Part shown: one piece after another, positions 52,987 through 63,746 of the stretch | Position numbering within the stretch: position 1 is the first letter of the stretch | Layout of the letters: the number at the start of each line of letters is the position of its first letter | Assembly: GCF_006716745.1 (NCBI RefSeq) | Contig: NZ_VFPP01000001.1 | Coordinates: 3,162,001 to 3,226,000 of the forward strand | Origin: Saccharothrix saharensis | GTDB taxonomy: Bacteria; Actinomycetota; Actinomycetes; Mycobacteriales; Pseudonocardiaceae | Reading direction: 5' to 3' | DNA: 64,000 nucleotides | Made by a program: the position numbers and the translations under genes | Notes under the pieces: model-generated | Databases searched by the model: none | What the model saw: only the letters and a program-made list of their open reading frames with translations | Told to the model about the DNA's origin: nothing

Positions 52987-53445
52987 TCAGGACAGGGCGG
53001 CGACGGCCTTCTTCCAGGCTTCCTGGTCGCGGGGTTCGCCCGGGGCGTTCACCTCGGCGTAGCGGACCACGCCGGCGGTGTCGATGAGGAACGTGCCGCG
53101 GTTGGCGAGACCGGCCTGCTCGTTGAACACGCCGTACGCCCGGGCGACCTGCCCGTGCGGCCAGAAGTCCGACAGCAGCGGGAACTGGTAGCCCTCTTGG
53201 GCGGCCCACGCCTTCAAGCTGAACGGTGTGTCCACGGACACGCCGATGACCTGCACGTTCTCGTCCTCGTAGGCGGCCAGCTCGTCGCGCACCTGGCACA
53301 GTTCACCGGTGCAGATGCCGCTGAACGCGAACGGGTAGAACACGAGCAGCACGTTGCGCTCCCCGCGGAACGAGGACAGCGTCACGGGCTGCTTGTTGTA
53401 GTCGTTGAGCGTGAAGTCAGGGGCCTGAGCGCCAACCTCGACCAA
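52987..53445 (-). CDS. ahpE: Peroxiredoxin (AhpE-type)
   Basis: The 152-residue protein has the peroxiredoxin opening VGAQAPDFTLNDYNKQPVTL and the active-site region VFYPFAFSGICTGELCQVRD with the peroxidatic Cys near residue 45. GVSVDTPFSLKAWAAQ and FPLLSDFWPHGQVARAYGVFNEQAG follow. This matches the AhpE subfamily of mycobacteria (Rv2238c), which reduces peroxides and peroxynitrite. It lies downstream of the DUF3052 gene on the same strand, as in mycobacteria. Confidence 0.93.
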   Translation of the reverse strand: MVEVGAQAPDFTLNDYNKQPVTLSSFRGERNVLLVFYPFAFSGICTGELCQVRDELAAYEDENVQVIGVSVDTPFSLKAWAAQEGYQFPLLSDFWPHGQVARAYGVFNEQAGLANRGTFLIDTAGVVRYAEVNAPGEPRDQEAWKKAVAALS

Positions 53446-53557
53446 TGCAACCCTCCACCACCGCGTGCCACGTGGGCAACCCGAAGAACGGGCTCCACCC
53501 GATCGGGGAGCCCGCCGTCGAGCCTAGGGCATGGCGGTCGGCGTGCCTCGTCCGCGG

Positions 53558-54001
53558 TCAGCGCTTCGTCTTGGCCGCCGACTTCGGGGAGACGAGCCTG
53601 GTCGCGGACCAGTCACCGCTCACCGTGATGTTGGAGGTCTGGGCGAGCCCCGCGGTGGACACGGCCTCGGCGATGTCGCTCGGCTCGACGTGACCGGCTC
53701 GCCCGGTCTTGGGCGTCAACACCCAGATCACGCCGTCGTCGGCCAGTGCCGTGGTGGCGTTGATCAAGGCGTCGGCGAGGTCGCCGTCCTCCTCGCGCCA
53801 CCAGAGCAGGACCACGTCCATGACCTCGTCGGCGTCCTCATCGAGCAGATCACCGCCCACCCGCTCCTCGATCGCGGCACGCAGGTCGTCGTCGACGTCC
53901 TCGTCCCAGCCGATCTCCTGGACCACGCTGCCCGGTTCGATCCCGAGCCTGTCGGCGACACCGATCTTGCCGGCGTCTTCCGCGGCGACCACGGCTTCCA
54001 C
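53558..54001 (-). CDS. DUF3052 family protein
   Basis: The 147-residue acidic protein reads GKIGVADRLGIEPGSVVQEIGWDEDVDDDLRAAIEERVGGDLLDED and then VVLLWWREEDGDLADALINATTALADDGVIWVLTPKTGR, the defining DUF3052 pattern. It matches mycobacterial Rv2239c in location. The fold is probably a small alpha/beta domain. The function is unknown. It precedes ahpE by 112 bp on the same strand and is divergent from aceE. Confidence 0.88.
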   Translation of the reverse strand: MEAVVAAEDAGKIGVADRLGIEPGSVVQEIGWDEDVDDDLRAAIEERVGGDLLDEDADEVMDVVLLWWREEDGDLADALINATTALADDGVIWVLTPKTGRAGHVEPSDIAEAVSTAGLAQTSNITVSGDWSATRLVSPKSAAKTKR

Positions 54002-54288
54002 TCCTCCAAGTACACAAGAGCGGCAGCCGGGGTACGACTGCCGCGCGATGTCACTACCAGTCGCGGCTAGCGAACACTGTCAGCCCCGCCACGCGCAACC
54101 GTAAGGGCCAAGACACGCCGCATCGGGTACCCCCGAGTGCGGTCCCCCGACCGGATGAGGCACGCTCTACATACCTCCTATTCGCGCGCGCGAGAGAAAC
54201 GATCCAGAGTTACTCACCGGTAGAGGTGACGGGACCGTGACTGTCGGGCGACGATGGGACTGAGAAGACCCCGGAACGAGGAGATCCC

Positions 54289-57039
<2,751 letters not shown>

Positions 57040-57046
57040 TCGTCGA

Positions 57047-57095
57047 CCTCGGGGGCGGCACGCGCGGTGACGCGGGTGCCGCCCCCGAGGCGTTT
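57047..57095 (+). terminator. aceE terminator
   Basis: The 14-bp stem CCTCGGGGGCGGCA / TGCCGCCCCCGAGG, with inner CGCG/CGCG pairing, is followed by CGTTT. It begins 8 bp after the aceE stop. Confidence 0.88.
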
Positions 57096-57200
57096 CCGCA
57101 GTAATGCGGCCGACCAGCGGAAATCTCCGCTTTCCCGCTGCCGGTTGTGACACACCCCATAGACTTGCCCCACAAACCCGGCGTTCCAACGAGGGGTCGG

Positions 57201-59219
57201 ATGGGGACGCGACCGCTGCACGCGGTGCACCGCACGGTGCTGGTCGTCGACGTGTCCGCGTTCAGCGGCCGCCCGCTGACGCCGCAGAAGGAGATCCGGC
57301 TCGGCCTCTACGCGGCGCTGGAGACGGCGTTCGTCGACAACGGGCTGACGTGGTCGGCGGTCGACCACGAGGACCGCGGCGACGGCGTGCTGGTGCTCGT
57401 GCCGCCCGACGTGCCCAAGAGCCGGGTGGTCGACGGCGTGCCGCACGCCCTCTTGGGCCAGTTGCGCCGGTACAACGCCACCCGCAACGAGGACGCCCAG
57501 ATCCGGCTGCGGATGGCGATCACGGCGGGCGAGGTGCTGTACGACGGCGAAGGCGTGGTCGGCGACGAGGTGACGCTGGCGTTCCGGCTGCTCGACGCCG
57601 AGCCGCTGCGCGACGCGCTGGACCGCTCGACGGCCTCGTTCGCGCTGATCGTCTCCGACCGGATCTACGCCGACGTGGTGCGGCCCGACCCGGCGATGGA
57701 CCCGGATTCGTTCCGGCCCGTGCACGCGGACGTCAAGGAGGTGCACGAACGCGCCTGGCTGCACGTGCCGAACGGGTTCACCCCACCGCCGAGGCCGGAG
57801 CCGGAGCCGAAGCCGGAGCGGGTGCGCCGCAAGCCGCCGTGGGCCCGGCTGGGGCTGGCCGTGCTGCTGGTCGGTGCGGGTGCGGTGGACGCGTTCGGCG
57901 CGCGGCCGCCCGTCGAGCCGCCCTGCCCTCCCCCGATCCAGCTCAACGTGCTGGTCTCGGCGGAGAAGGAGCAGGTCGTCCGGTCGCTCGCGCTGGACCT
58001 GGAAGACGACTCCGGTCGGCACAACGCGCAGGGCTGCAAGGAGGTCAACGCGCTGGTGTACACGGGCAAGTCCGACCGGCTGGCGGCCGAGGCGCTGGGC
58101 CGGGGCTGGCAGCCGGGCGACCTGACCCTGGTGGACGCCGCCGAACCGCACGTGTGGCTGCCGGACACCTCGGCCGAGGTCACCGCGGTGGAGGAGGCGT
58201 TGCGGCAGCGCGAGGACGTGCGGCTGCGCCGCCGCCAGGGGGTGGCGATCTCCCCGGTGGTGCTGGGCGCGTCGGAGGAGCTGGCCGGGCGGATCGCGCC
58301 GCCGGACGGCGAGTTCGAGTGGCGTGACGTGCGGCGGCCCGCGGCGGTGGACACGTCTTCGGGCGTCGGGATGGCCGCGGCCGCCGCGCTGCTGTCCGGT
58401 GAGCTGGACGAGCTGGACCCGGACGTGCCGAACGCGCTGCGCGAGCTGCGCCGGGTCACCGGCCGCACGACCGGCGACCGGCCGTGCGCGGGCGACGTGG
58501 CGCTGGTCGGCTCGGAGCGGGCGGTGGCGCGCACCGAGGGCTGCCGGGTGCTCTACCCGCGCAAGGGCGCGCTCGTGCTGGACCACCCGTTCGTCGAGGT
58601 GGAACGGCCCGGTCGGCCCAACCAGCGACGGCAGCGGATCGTGGACCGGTTCCTGGCGCACCTGCTGTCGCCGCAGGCCCAGGACGAGTTCAAGCGGGCC
58701 GGTTTCCGGGACCTGGCCTGGAACACGGGCCTGCGGTGGGGTCCCGGCGTGCTGGCGGACCGGCCGCGGACGCTGCCGGTCGAACCGGACGCGAGGCTGG
58801 TGCGGCGGGCGTGGGAGACCGCGAGCAGGCCGCGGGTGATCGGTGTGGCCCGGGACGGCTCGCCGGAGGCGAACCTGTTCGCGACGCGGGTGCGGGAGCT
58901 GGCCGGCCCGCGCGACCGGGTGGTGGAGCTGCCGATGACCGAGGGCGTGCTCGACGCGGGGGTCGGGCAGGGCGCGCACCTGGTGGTGCTGACGGCGGCG
59001 GCACGGATCCCATCGGTGCCGAAGGCCGCCGGCGGTCACGTCCGGGTGGTGGCCGTCGGATTCGCGGAGGGCGCGTGCGCGGCCTCAGCGCCGCTCCACG
59101 AGGCCGCACAGGCCAACGGGGGTCCTTGCCTGGAGATCGTCTCCCGGAACGGCTCCGGGGCGACTCAGGGCCAGGAAGACGCCTTGGACGTCATAACGCG
59201 TGCCGCATGGGGAGGGTGA
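57201..59219 (+). CDS. Nucleotide-cyclase-like domain / membrane helix / solute-binding domain / degenerate vWA-like fusion protein
   Basis: The start at ATG 57201 (GAGGGG upstream) gives 672 residues. Residues about 10-190 resemble a class III nucleotide cyclase homology domain: VVDVSAF (Asp17) and RGDGVLVL (Asp61) keep both metal aspartates, while VTLAFRLLD has Thr125 where the substrate-binding Asn is expected and keeps Arg129. A Pro-rich linker and one membrane helix (about 215-233) follow. The outside part (about 245-530) resembles a solute-binding protein. The last 120 residues (RPRVIGVARDGSPE, HLVVLTAAARI, VRVVAVGFAEGACAASAPL) resemble a vWA domain without its DxSxS metal site. It looks like a transmembrane receptor. 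It is 1 bp upstream of a lipoprotein gene. Confidence 0.7.
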   Translation: MGTRPLHAVHRTVLVVDVSAFSGRPLTPQKEIRLGLYAALETAFVDNGLTWSAVDHEDRGDGVLVLVPPDVPKSRVVDGVPHALLGQLRRYNATRNEDAQIRLRMAITAGEVLYDGEGVVGDEVTLAFRLLDAEPLRDALDRSTASFALIVSDRIYADVVRPDPAMDPDSFRPVHADVKEVHERAWLHVPNGFTPPPRPEPEPKPERVRRKPPWARLGLAVLLVGAGAVDAFGARPPVEPPCPPPIQLNVLVSAEKEQVVRSLALDLEDDSGRHNAQGCKEVNALVYTGKSDRLAAEALGRGWQPGDLTLVDAAEPHVWLPDTSAEVTAVEEALRQREDVRLRRRQGVAISPVVLGASEELAGRIAPPDGEFEWRDVRRPAAVDTSSGVGMAAAAALLSGELDELDPDVPNALRELRRVTGRTTGDRPCAGDVALVGSERAVARTEGCRVLYPRKGALVLDHPFVEVERPGRPNQRRQRIVDRFLAHLLSPQAQDEFKRAGFRDLAWNTGLRWGPGVLADRPRTLPVEPDARLVRRAWETASRPRVIGVARDGSPEANLFATRVRELAGPRDRVVELPMTEGVLDAGVGQGAHLVVLTAAARIPSVPKAAGGHVRVVAVGFAEGACAASAPLHEAAQANGGPCLEIVSRNGSGATQGQEDALDVITRAAWGG

Positions 59220-59220
59220 C

Positions 59221-60447
59221 GTGATCCGCGTTCTCGTGCCGCTGGTGGTGCTGCTGGCGGCCTGCACGACCCCGGTCCGGGACGACGCGGCGGACGGCAC
59301 CGGGCCGATCACCTTCGTGGACGGCCTCGACACCACCGCGCACGGCCGGGTCCGCGAGCTGGTCGACCGCTGGAACGAGCAGGCCAGCAGGCGCGAGCAG
59401 GTGGTGTTCGTGGAGATGCCGACGTCGACCGACGCCCACCGCGCCCAGTTGACCGCGCGCGGCCAGGACTTGCGGGGCGGGCGGGGCAGCCCGGACTGCT
59501 ACGACGTGATGGCCGTGGACATGGTGTGGACCGTGCCGTTCGCCGCGGCCGGTCACCTGGAGCCGCTGGACCCGGCCGAGTTCGGCGTCGACCGGATGCT
59601 GCCGGAGGCGGTGAACGCGGCCAGGTCCCCGGACGGCCGCACGCTGTGGGCGGTCCCCTGGCGCAGCGACGCCGGGTTGCTCTACTACCGCAAGGACGTG
59701 CTCGAGGAGGAAGGGGTCGCCCCGCCGACCACGTGGGAGGAGATGCGGCGGCAGGCGATCGGGATCGCGCCGAAGCACGGCCTGCAGGGCTTCGTCGGCC
59801 AGTTCCGGCGCTACGAGGGCCTGATCGTCAACGCGGCCGAGGCCGTGTGGGCGCACGGCGGCGACCTGGAGCGCCTGGACGCCGCCGAGACGAAAGCGGG
59901 CGTGCAAGCCCTCGCCGACGGCTTCGCGCAGGGCTGGATCCCGAGCGAGGCCCGCGACTACGACGAGAACGGCTCGCTGGAGGCGTTCCGGTCCGACCGG
60001 GCGCTGTTCATGCGCAACTGGCCGTACGCCGGACCGGTGCTGGAGACCGAGGTGTCGAAGGTGGTCGGCGAGTGGGGACGGGTCGCGCTGCCGTGGCCCA
60101 GCGCGTTGGGCGGGTGGAACCTGGCCGTGTCGCGGTGCTCGGCGCACCAGCGGACCGCCCGCGAGTTCATCAAGTTCCTCACCCGTGACGACAACCAGCG
60201 GCGCATGGGCGAGCTCGCCGGGTGGGCGCCCACCACCCGGGCGCTGTACGAGGAGCCGGGCCTGGTCCCGCGCGAGCTGCGGGACAGCCTGCTCAACGCC
60301 CGGATCCGCCGGCCCTCGCCGCACTACGACGAGCTGACCGGCGTGATGCAGGAGAGCCTGCACCACGTGCTGGAGAACCCGGACTCGGTCGACCAGTCGC
60401 TGGGCCGACTCGCGGACGACCTCGTCCGGGCCGCCGAGGGGCGTTAG
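59221..60447 (+). CDS. Family 1 extracellular solute-binding lipoprotein without ABC transporter
   Basis: The GTG at 59221 follows the previous stop by 1 bp with GGAGG 5-6 nt upstream, so the two genes are cotranscribed. The 408-residue protein has a lipobox, LLAAC (Cys15). A sugar-type solute-binding fold follows: AVDMVWTVPFAAAGHLEPLDP, LWAVPWRSDAGLLYYRKDVLEEEGVAPPTTWEEM and REFIKFLTRDDNQRRMGELAGWAPT. No permease or ATPase gene is adjacent. It probably presents a ligand to the cyclase-like receptor encoded upstream. Its stop overlaps that of the convergent transporter gene (TTAG). Confidence 0.83.
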   Translation: MIRVLVPLVVLLAACTTPVRDDAADGTGPITFVDGLDTTAHGRVRELVDRWNEQASRREQVVFVEMPTSTDAHRAQLTARGQDLRGGRGSPDCYDVMAVDMVWTVPFAAAGHLEPLDPAEFGVDRMLPEAVNAARSPDGRTLWAVPWRSDAGLLYYRKDVLEEEGVAPPTTWEEMRRQAIGIAPKHGLQGFVGQFRRYEGLIVNAAEAVWAHGGDLERLDAAETKAGVQALADGFAQGWIPSEARDYDENGSLEAFRSDRALFMRNWPYAGPVLETEVSKVVGEWGRVALPWPSALGGWNLAVSRCSAHQRTAREFIKFLTRDDNQRRMGELAGWAPTTRALYEEPGLVPRELRDSLLNARIRRPSPHYDELTGVMQESLHHVLENPDSVDQSLGRLADDLVRAAEGR

Positions 60448-61088
60448 GAGGTCGGCGCCGTGACCCGGCCGGTGGTCTGCTTGGCGGCCCGGTTCCAGTC
60501 GATCCAGCCGCGGATCACCAGGACGGCGAAGACGGTGTAGACGGCGGCGCTGAACCACAGGCCGGATTGGATCTGCAGCGGCACGCCGATCGCGTCCACC
60601 ACGAGCCAGACCAGCCAGAACTCGACCAGGCCGAACCCCTGGAGGGTGAAGGCGAGGACGGTGCCGACGAAGATCGCGGCGTCCGGCCACGGCGCCCACG
60701 AGGCGTCCAGGGCGTCGAGCAGGGACGCGAACGCGACCGTGCCGAGGAGGAAGGCCGCGACCACCGCGATGCGCTCCTTCGCGGTGCCCTTGCGGACCAC
60801 CACGCCGAACACCGGGTCACGCCGGCGCGTCCACGCCCACCAGCCGTAGAGGGTGATCAGCGCGATCACGACCTGGCGCGCCGCCGTGCCGCCGAGCTGC
60901 GCGGACATGTAGACCACGAACAGCAGCGTGACCGAGACCAGCTGCACGGGCCACGTCCAGAGCGAGCGTTTCTGCGCCAGGTACACCACCACCAGCGCGA
61001 AGACCTGCCCGATGAACTCGGCCCAGGAGACCTTCTGCCCGAACACCGTGAAGCCCTGCTGCATCAAGACGTGCACCGCGTCCTCCAT
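60444..61088 (-). CDS. ribM: PnuC-fold riboflavin transporter (RibM/PnuX)
   Basis: The 214-residue protein has about seven membrane helices and PnuC-family motifs: WAEFIGQVFALVVVYLAQKRSLWTWPVQL near residue 20, LITLYGWWAWTRRR near 75, and FWLVWLVVDAIGVPLQIQSGLWFSAAVYTVFAVL near 157 with the conserved WxxWxxVD. An FMN riboswitch upstream (61131-61247) shows that it is controlled by flavin, so riboflavin is the likely substrate rather than nicotinamide riboside. The start is ATG 61088; GTG 61076 has a better placed GGAGG (5 nt) and would give 210 residues. Confidence 0.88.
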   Translation of the reverse strand: MEDAVHVLMQQGFTVFGQKVSWAEFIGQVFALVVVYLAQKRSLWTWPVQLVSVTLLFVVYMSAQLGGTAARQVVIALITLYGWWAWTRRRDPVFGVVVRKGTAKERIAVVAAFLLGTVAFASLLDALDASWAPWPDAAIFVGTVLAFTLQGFGLVEFWLVWLVVDAIGVPLQIQSGLWFSAAVYTVFAVLVIRGWIDWNRAAKQTTGRVTAPTS

Positions 61089-61130
61089 CCCCGACAGGCG
61101 TCTCCGGGGCATGGCGGGCCAACGGCATGC

Positions 61131-61247
61131 GCGCCTCCCATCCGGACTTTCACCGTCGGCCCCGGAGTTCCACCGGGTCAACCGCCCTGGCGGGCGGGTC
61201 GCGGGCTGTCACCGCCGGTTCGGAGTTCCACCGAGCCCCGGAGCGCA
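61131..61247 (-). promoter_or_regulatory. FMN riboswitch (RFN element)
   Basis: Read on the minus strand the segment contains, in order, GCTCCGGGGC, GGTGGAACTCCGAACCGGCGGT, ACAGCCCGCGACCC, GGTTGACCCGGTGGAACTCCGGGGCCGACGGTGAAAGTCCGGATGGGAG, the conserved blocks of the RFN element. The ends pair as helix P1 (ATGCGC with GCGCAT). Downstream, CATGCCCCGGAGACGC is complementary to the 5' strand of P1, which offers an alternative fold before the start codon. Confidence 0.95.
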
Positions 61248-61379
61248 TGTCTCTCATCGCGTCGGAACATCATCGCGCGCGGAACTGTTCCTGGGGTGAC
61301 CGAACGCACATCGGGCACGATCCGAGAAGCCGCGTCCTCGTGGTCACCTCGACTTCAGCCCCGGTACACCGGCGGGCAG

Positions 61380-61385
61380 TAGCTT
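61380..61385 (+). promoter_or_regulatory. Putative -10 box for leaderless phytase gene
   Basis: TAGCTT lies 7 nt before the ATG at 61393; no ribosome site is present. Confidence 0.5.
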
Positions 61386-61392
61386 CCGCCGA

Positions 61393-62640
61393 ATGCGAAT
61401 CCTGCTCATGGCCGCGGTGGTGCCGCTGCTCATCGCCTCCTCCCCCGGACCCGACGCGGTCGTGCCGGTCACCCAGACCCGCGCGTTCGTCGACGACGCC
61501 TCCGGGACCCCGGCCAACGCCGACGCCGACGACCCGGCGGTGTGGGTGCACCCGCGATCGGCGCGGCAGAGCGTCGTGCTCGGCACGCTGAAGGAAGGCG
61601 GCCTGGCCGCGTTCGACCTGACCGGCCGCACCCTGGGCACGTACCCGGCGCCCGCGCCGCCGACGCCGGAGGCCAAGCCGGGCCGGTTCAACAACGTCGA
61701 CGTGCTGAGCCGGGTGCCGGTCGGCGGGCGGTCGCGCGACCTGGCGTTCGTCAGCGACCGCGGCCGGGACCGCGTCCGGGTCTACGAGCTCGACGGTCGC
61801 GGTGCGGCGGCGGGCTCGGCGGTCGTGCGCGACGTGACCGACCCGGGCGCGCGGCCGGTGTTCTCCTCGTCGGAGGAGGAAGTGGACGACCAGCACACCG
61901 CGTACGGGCTGGCGGCCGGGTTCGTCGGCCGCACGCCGGTGGTCGTGACGAACCGGCGCAACGAGACCAGGGTGGCGCTGCTGCGCGTGACGCCCGGTCC
62001 GGCCGGCTCGGTCGGCACGGCCGTGGTGTCCACGCTCGACCTGCCGTCGTCGTTCCCGCTGCCCGACGGCACGACGTGGACGCCGTGCGGCGAGCCGGGC
62101 GAAGGGCCGCAGCTGGAGGGCATGGTGGTCGACTCCCGGCACGGCGTGCTGTACGCCGCGCAGGAGGACGTCGGCATCTGGCGCGTGCCGCTGCGGGCGA
62201 CCGGGTTCGGCACGCCCGCGCTGATCGACAAGGTTCGCTCGTTCGGGGTACCGCAGAGCTACGACCCGGAGACGGAGGAGTGCTCGGTGTCGGGCGCGGA
62301 CCCCGGTTTCGGCGGCCGGCACCTGACCGCCGACGCCGAGGGGCTGACCGTCGGCGACGGCTACCTGATCGCGTCCAGCCAGGGTGACTCGCGGTTCGTG
62401 GCCTACGAGCGGACCGGCCGCAACCGCTACGTCGGCGAGTTCGTGGTGGGCGCCGGCCGGGGCAACGACTCGGTCGAGCACTCCGACGGCGCGCACCTGG
62501 TGACCGCCGACCTCGGGCCCGCCTACCCGAAGGGCCTGCTGGTGGTGCACGACGGTGAGCGCACGCCGGCCGCGGGCGACCTGGCGACCACCGGGTTCGC
62601 GTACGTGAGCTGGGCGGACGTGCTGGACGAGCTGGGCTGA
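61393..62640 (+). CDS. Secreted beta-propeller phytase (3-phytase family)
   Basis: The 415-residue protein starts with a signal peptide (RILLMAAVVPLLIASSPG) and continues with NADADDPAVWVHP near residue 43, the hallmark DDPAVW of beta-propeller phytases. RFNNVDVL near 97, AFVSDRGRDRVRVYEL near 117, DDQHTAYGLAAGF near 165, and DAEGLTVGDGYLIASSQGD near 316 with calcium and phosphate ligands fit the family. It releases phosphate from phytate outside the cell. A leaderless start is likely. A strong hairpin follows 11 bp after the stop. Confidence 0.87.
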   Translation: MRILLMAAVVPLLIASSPGPDAVVPVTQTRAFVDDASGTPANADADDPAVWVHPRSARQSVVLGTLKEGGLAAFDLTGRTLGTYPAPAPPTPEAKPGRFNNVDVLSRVPVGGRSRDLAFVSDRGRDRVRVYELDGRGAAAGSAVVRDVTDPGARPVFSSSEEEVDDQHTAYGLAAGFVGRTPVVVTNRRNETRVALLRVTPGPAGSVGTAVVSTLDLPSSFPLPDGTTWTPCGEPGEGPQLEGMVVDSRHGVLYAAQEDVGIWRVPLRATGFGTPALIDKVRSFGVPQSYDPETEECSVSGADPGFGGRHLTADAEGLTVGDGYLIASSQGDSRFVAYERTGRNRYVGEFVVGAGRGNDSVEHSDGAHLVTADLGPAYPKGLLVVHDGERTPAAGDLATTGFAYVSWADVLDELG

Positions 62641-62651
62641 CCCGCGCACGC

Positions 62652-62692
62652 CGACAGGCCCCCGCCCGGTGCTCCGGGTCGGGGGCCTGTCG
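62652..62692. terminator. Bidirectional terminator hairpin
   Basis: The 13-bp stem CGACAGGCCCCCG / CGGGGGCCTGTCG, with inner CCGG/CCGG pairing, lies between the convergent phytase and mechanosensitive-type channel genes. Confidence 0.85.
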
Positions 62693-62712
62693 CGACGGTC
62701 GTCGTAGGGGTG

Positions 62713-63531
62713 TCAGCGCCCTTCGGTGTGCGGCGGCAACGGCATGCCCGCGGGCGGGGTCGGCGGGTCCACCGGCGCCTGCCGTGCCGCCCGGGTGCCG
62801 GCCGTCACCGGCTCCTGCGCCCGGCTCGTCACGGTGTCCTGCGACTGCCGGGGCGCGGGCGTGATGTGCGCGGACTCCTCCTGGATGCGGTTGAGCCAGC
62901 CCTCCCAGCGCTGCTGCATCGGCCGGACCAGGCCGCCGCCGACGCCGATCACGATCACGCCCGCGATCGTGGCCAGCACCGTGATCAGCACCGGCATGGT
63001 GACCGCGACGGCGATGCCGAGCTGGTTGAGCGCGGCGATGACGCCCAGCGCCACGATGAAGCCGTACGTGATGCCGCCCAGCATGCGCGTGTACGGCCGG
63101 TTGCCCAGCGCGCCGGTGACCAGGCCGCGCAGTGCCTTGCCGATCGCGGCGGCCACGAGCACCAGGACGAGCGCCACGGCGATGCGCGGCAGGTACGCGA
63201 TGACGTCGTTGAGCAGGGCGCTCACCGCGTTGCCGGTGCCGAACACGCCGAACGCGAGCTGGAGGGCGATCAGCAGCACGAAGTAGTAGACCAGCTTGAC
63301 GATGAGCCCGGAGGCGTCGATCGGGGACTTCGCCATCGCGCCGGACAGCCCGGACCGCTCCACGAGCCGGTCGAAGCCGACCCGCTTGAGCAGGAACCCG
63401 ACGGCCTTGCTGAGCGCCTTGGCGATGATCCACCCGATGAGCAGCACGACCAGGAAGCCGAGGAGTTTCGGCACGAACGTGGCCACCATCGTCCACGCCT
63501 GCCCGAGTCCTTCGGTGATCTGGGTACCCAC
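62713..63531 (-). CDS. Mechanosensitive-channel-like protein with conserved TM-helix repeats (CmpX-type)
   Basis: The 272-residue protein has about five membrane helices built from the conserved TM helix repeat (PF05552 type): VPKLLGFLVVLLIGWIIAKALSKAVGFLLKRVGFDRLVE near residue 20, and the second copy YLPRIAVALVLVLVAAAIGKALRGLVTGAL near 111. The C-terminal tail (about 215-272) is Pro/Thr-rich and disordered. It lacks the MscS beta domain, so channel function is inferred only from the helix repeat. It may take part in osmotic or membrane-tension responses. Confidence 0.82.
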   Translation of the reverse strand: MGTQITEGLGQAWTMVATFVPKLLGFLVVLLIGWIIAKALSKAVGFLLKRVGFDRLVERSGLSGAMAKSPIDASGLIVKLVYYFVLLIALQLAFGVFGTGNAVSALLNDVIAYLPRIAVALVLVLVAAAIGKALRGLVTGALGNRPYTRMLGGITYGFIVALGVIAALNQLGIAVAVTMPVLITVLATIAGVIVIGVGGGLVRPMQQRWEGWLNRIQEESAHITPAPRQSQDTVTSRAQEPVTAGTRAARQAPVDPPTPPAGMPLPPHTEGR

Positions 63532-63684
63532 GACGACCCTCCTTCGCGTTTGCGCTTGTGCCGGGATCGTTTCTCAGCCCGAATCACCCGGCAACCTGAA
63601 GTGGTGGCACGAAAGGGTGACTGACGTGGCGGTTCCCGCGTCGGCAGTCCAGAGTGGAGTCACCGGTGGGGACCGGGGAGAGGG

Positions 63685-63719
63685 AAACGCCCGGCGCGAG
63701 GTTCTCGCGCCGGGCGTTT
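63685..63719. terminator. Strong hairpin terminator
   Basis: The 16-bp perfect stem AAACGCCCGGCGCGAG / CTCGCGCCGGGCGTTT with a 3-nt loop lies after the peptidase gene that ends at 63747 on the minus strand. T runs occur on both sides. Confidence 0.88.
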
Positions 63720-63746
63720 TCGCGTCGGTGGTCGGGGCCGCGGTGC

